A stretch of 6,357 nucleotides of DNA, taken from the NCBI GenBank assembly GCA_019309685.1, contig JAFDFT010000143.1, positions 1-6,357 of the forward strand, given 5' to 3'. Under the pieces are notes generated by a model, which saw only the letters and a list, made by a program, of their open reading frames with translations, was not told where the DNA came from and made no database searches. Origin of the DNA: Deltaproteobacteria bacterium (GTDB taxonomy: Bacteria > Desulfobacterota > Desulfobacteria > Desulfobacterales > JAABPS01). The position numbers and the translations under genes are program-made. Positions 4,884 to 6,357 of this stretch are shown in pieces (the first letter of the stretch is position 1; every line of letters starts with the position of its first letter).

Positions 4884-6182
4884 ATGCCTAAAAAAAATAA
4901 TAAAATTATATCGAACAGTGTCGCCAGTAAAATCAAGGTTTCAAAAAAACCGATAACGATTCTTTTTACTGATATTGAAGGGTCAACAAAACACTGGGAT
5001 GAATATGGCGATATCAACGGCCGGCTGATGGTTGACAGGCACAATAGGCTTATTTTCCCGGTGATAAAGAAATTTCGCGGCAAACTTGTAAAAACCATCG
5101 GTGATGGGGTCATGGCATCATTTAAGAAACCGGAAAACGCGTTAAAGGCTGCGGTCGCCATTCAGCAGGTTTTAGAAAATGAGCACCAAAGAGATAGTGA
5201 TTTTAAAATAAAGGTTAGAATTGGAATTCATACAGGAACAGCAATTATAGAGTCCAAAGATATATATGGTGATGCCGTTAATATGGCTGCAAGGATGGAA
5301 AGTCATTGCAAGGCAGGCGAAATACTTGCTTCATATTCAACAGCCGCAAAGCTCAACAAAAAAGACTTCAAACTTATAAAGAGGGGCAGCTTTACCCCAA
5401 AAGGAAAGAAAAAGGCGATCTCAATCTATAATTGCGATTGGGAAGCTTTTCCGAGTCTTATTGATGACATACGCTTCCACGCCTATTTGCCAGTCGTTCC
5501 CAGGCAAAAGATGTTAATAGTTTCTTACGCAATCGCAAGTATCTTCACACTATACTTTTTGTATCTTCAATATTTCAGATATGTTATTGCCGATTCAGAA
5601 TATCTCGCGCTTTTAATTTTAAACCCTCAGGATTTTTTTTATAAACATCCCGCTATATCAGCTGTGGTAGTTTCATTTTTTTTAATATTGACTGTGATCA
5701 TTTTAGCTAAAGAAACGATTCCCCATATTATTTTGCAATTTATAAATGGCGGTTTTAATTTTTGCCTGGTTTTTTTTGCCATTTACCTGTCTTTTGTCTT
5801 TATACCCCCTGACGTTGTCCCTAAGTCTGAAGAAAATATTTTTCAATCTAAACATCTGTTTGTAGAAGTACTGGAAGACAATACAAGCATACATCAAGAT
5901 AGATCATTCGAATCCCCGGTAGTAATGACGGTAAGTTCGGGCACTCTGATATTATTGTCAGATATTAAGTCCAAAAATAAAATACGATGGAATAAAGTGC
6001 TGATCGGTAAAAAAATGTTCGGCTGGATTCCCCGTGTGATTCCTGCAAAAATTGGTGAACCGGAAAAAAGATTAACCATCGCGGATAAATTCTATTTTAA
6101 ATATAAAGATCTATACGCGCTTATATTTGCCATGATAGGATTTTTTTGGGGCTTCTTTAATTTCAGAATACAGCCCGCGTAA
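4884..6182 (+). CDS. Class III adenylate cyclase, N-terminal catalytic domain plus membrane SH3-like region
   Basis: This 432-aa protein is predicted to make cAMP from ATP. The cyclase homology domain spans about 23-184 and has every canonical catalytic position: metal-binding D30 (LFTDIEGST) and D74 (KTIGDGVMASF), adenine-selecting K70 and D126 (DIYGDAVN), and transition-state N133 and R137 (VNMAARMES). The K/D pair predicts ATP rather than GTP. Hydrophobic helices follow at about 209-229, 257-275, 283-307 and 408-426. Residues 323-386 resemble a bacterial SH3 domain ending GWIPRVI. With the N-terminus in the cytoplasm, helix counting places this SH3-like domain in the periplasm. The usual order in membrane class III cyclases is sensor first, catalytic domain last; here it is reversed. 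The enzyme works as a dimer in this family. An in-frame TAA at 4878-4880 makes the ATG at 4884 the first possible start; the ribosome site (GTGGAAAA) is weak. No terminator is seen before the transposase relic. Confidence 0.92.
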   Translation: MPKKNNKIISNSVASKIKVSKKPITILFTDIEGSTKHWDEYGDINGRLMVDRHNRLIFPVIKKFRGKLVKTIGDGVMASFKKPENALKAAVAIQQVLENEHQRDSDFKIKVRIGIHTGTAIIESKDIYGDAVNMAARMESHCKAGEILASYSTAAKLNKKDFKLIKRGSFTPKGKKKAISIYNCDWEAFPSLIDDIRFHAYLPVVPRQKMLIVSYAIASIFTLYFLYLQYFRYVIADSEYLALLILNPQDFFYKHPAISAVVVSFFLILTVIILAKETIPHIILQFINGGFNFCLVFFAIYLSFVFIPPDVVPKSEENIFQSKHLFVEVLEDNTSIHQDRSFESPVVMTVSSGTLILLSDIKSKNKIRWNKVLIGKKMFGWIPRVIPAKIGEPEKRLTIADKFYFKYKDLYALIFAMIGFFWGFFNFRIQPA

Positions 6183-6232
6183 TCTGAGCACCTAAGGATG
6201 TTTCCGTTTACTATTCTTTTATCTGTCGAATT

Positions 6233-6256
6233 TCATCAACCCCCATTTTTATGACA
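6233..6256 (-). repeat. Possible relic of an IS3-family terminal inverted repeat
   Basis: On the minus strand TGTCATAAAAATGGGGGTTG, then ATGA, lies 14-37 nt after the last codon of the transposase relic. IS3-family right ends often read TGTCC, an A/T run, then a G-run and ...TCA, which is similar. The terminal CA is not intact, and the left end is outside the window. Confidence 0.3.
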
Positions 6257-6270
6257 ACGTTTTCGTATAT

Positions 6271-6357
6271 CTAGGCATTTTTCAGATTCAAAATAGCACA
6301 TTACATAATGCAATTGTGGCATCTAGTTTTGTTGCTGTATATTTCGATGTATAGGCA
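6271..6357 (-). pseudogene. Decayed C-terminus of an IS3-family transposase (OrfB, DDE integrase)
   Basis: One minus-strand frame from the right edge reads YIEIYSNKTRCHN, then CIM, a TAA stop, CAILNLKNA and a TAG stop at 6271-6273. IS3-family OrfB proteins end with a segment like YIEIFYNRxRRHSxLGYxSPxEFE, so the match covers the conserved Y-I-E...N-R-x-R-x-H core in the right order and close to the right distance from the end. The internal TAA and the lost GY/SP residues show it is not functional. The catalytic DDE residues would lie outside the window. It is the tail of an old insertion downstream of, and convergent with, the cyclase gene. Confidence 0.5.

Noticed and set aside
4859..5161. 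Minus-strand frame of 100 codons over the 5' end of the cyclase
   Set aside because: It is antisense to the highly conserved cyclase catalytic motifs, so its openness is a by-product.
6183..6232. Intrinsic terminator for the cyclase gene
   Set aside because: No stem followed by a T-run can be found between the stop codon and the IS relic.

Overview
The window looks like AT-rich chromosome from a Gram-negative bacterium, most likely a sulfate-reducer-type member of the Desulfobacterota (former Deltaproteobacteria, Desulfobacterales-like). This is inference. It rests on the long gene spacers filled with degenerate GAATNTCGAA repeats, the sigma-54-style promoter, outer-membrane lipoprotein features and the style of the small zinc-ribbon protein. 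No single marker gene proves the taxonomy.

Layout from left to right. (1) The 5' part of a small CxxC protein runs off the left edge on the minus strand (1-170). (2) A complete tRNA-Ala(GGC) gene (402-477) has a plausible stable-RNA promoter and a perfect 19-bp terminator hairpin (514-561). That hairpin can also stop the convergent gene to its right. (3) A membrane-anchored lytic transglycosylase (713-1381, minus) has an elaborate upstream region: a sigma-54 promoter that fits the consensus, two sigma-70-like promoters in tandem, and a perfect GCACAA-N4-TTGTGC palindrome at enhancer distance. (4) A small exported protein with repeated PGxW motifs follows (1902-2291, minus). (5) A lipoprotein with a CsgG-like domain and a C-terminal peptidoglycan-binding domain (3036-4049, minus) lies between two inverted, diverged copies of a roughly 520-bp non-coding repeat (about 2366-2885 and 4138-4665). 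(6) A class III adenylate cyclase (4884-6182, plus) has its catalytic domain at the N-terminus, then four membrane helices and a predicted periplasmic SH3-like domain. (7) The right edge holds the decayed tail of an IS3-family transposase (6271-6357, minus) and a possible relic of its terminal inverted repeat.

The four complete proteins all concern the cell envelope: peptidoglycan cleavage, an exported basic/aromatic repeat protein, a peptidoglycan-binding lipoprotein, and a cAMP-producing enzyme with a periplasmic SH3-like module. They are separated by 500-800 bp of non-coding DNA and do not form one operon, so any functional link is inference. The best leads are the cyclase architecture, the transglycosylase control region and the inverted repeat pair. 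I see no CRISPR array, no clear defence system and no rRNA.
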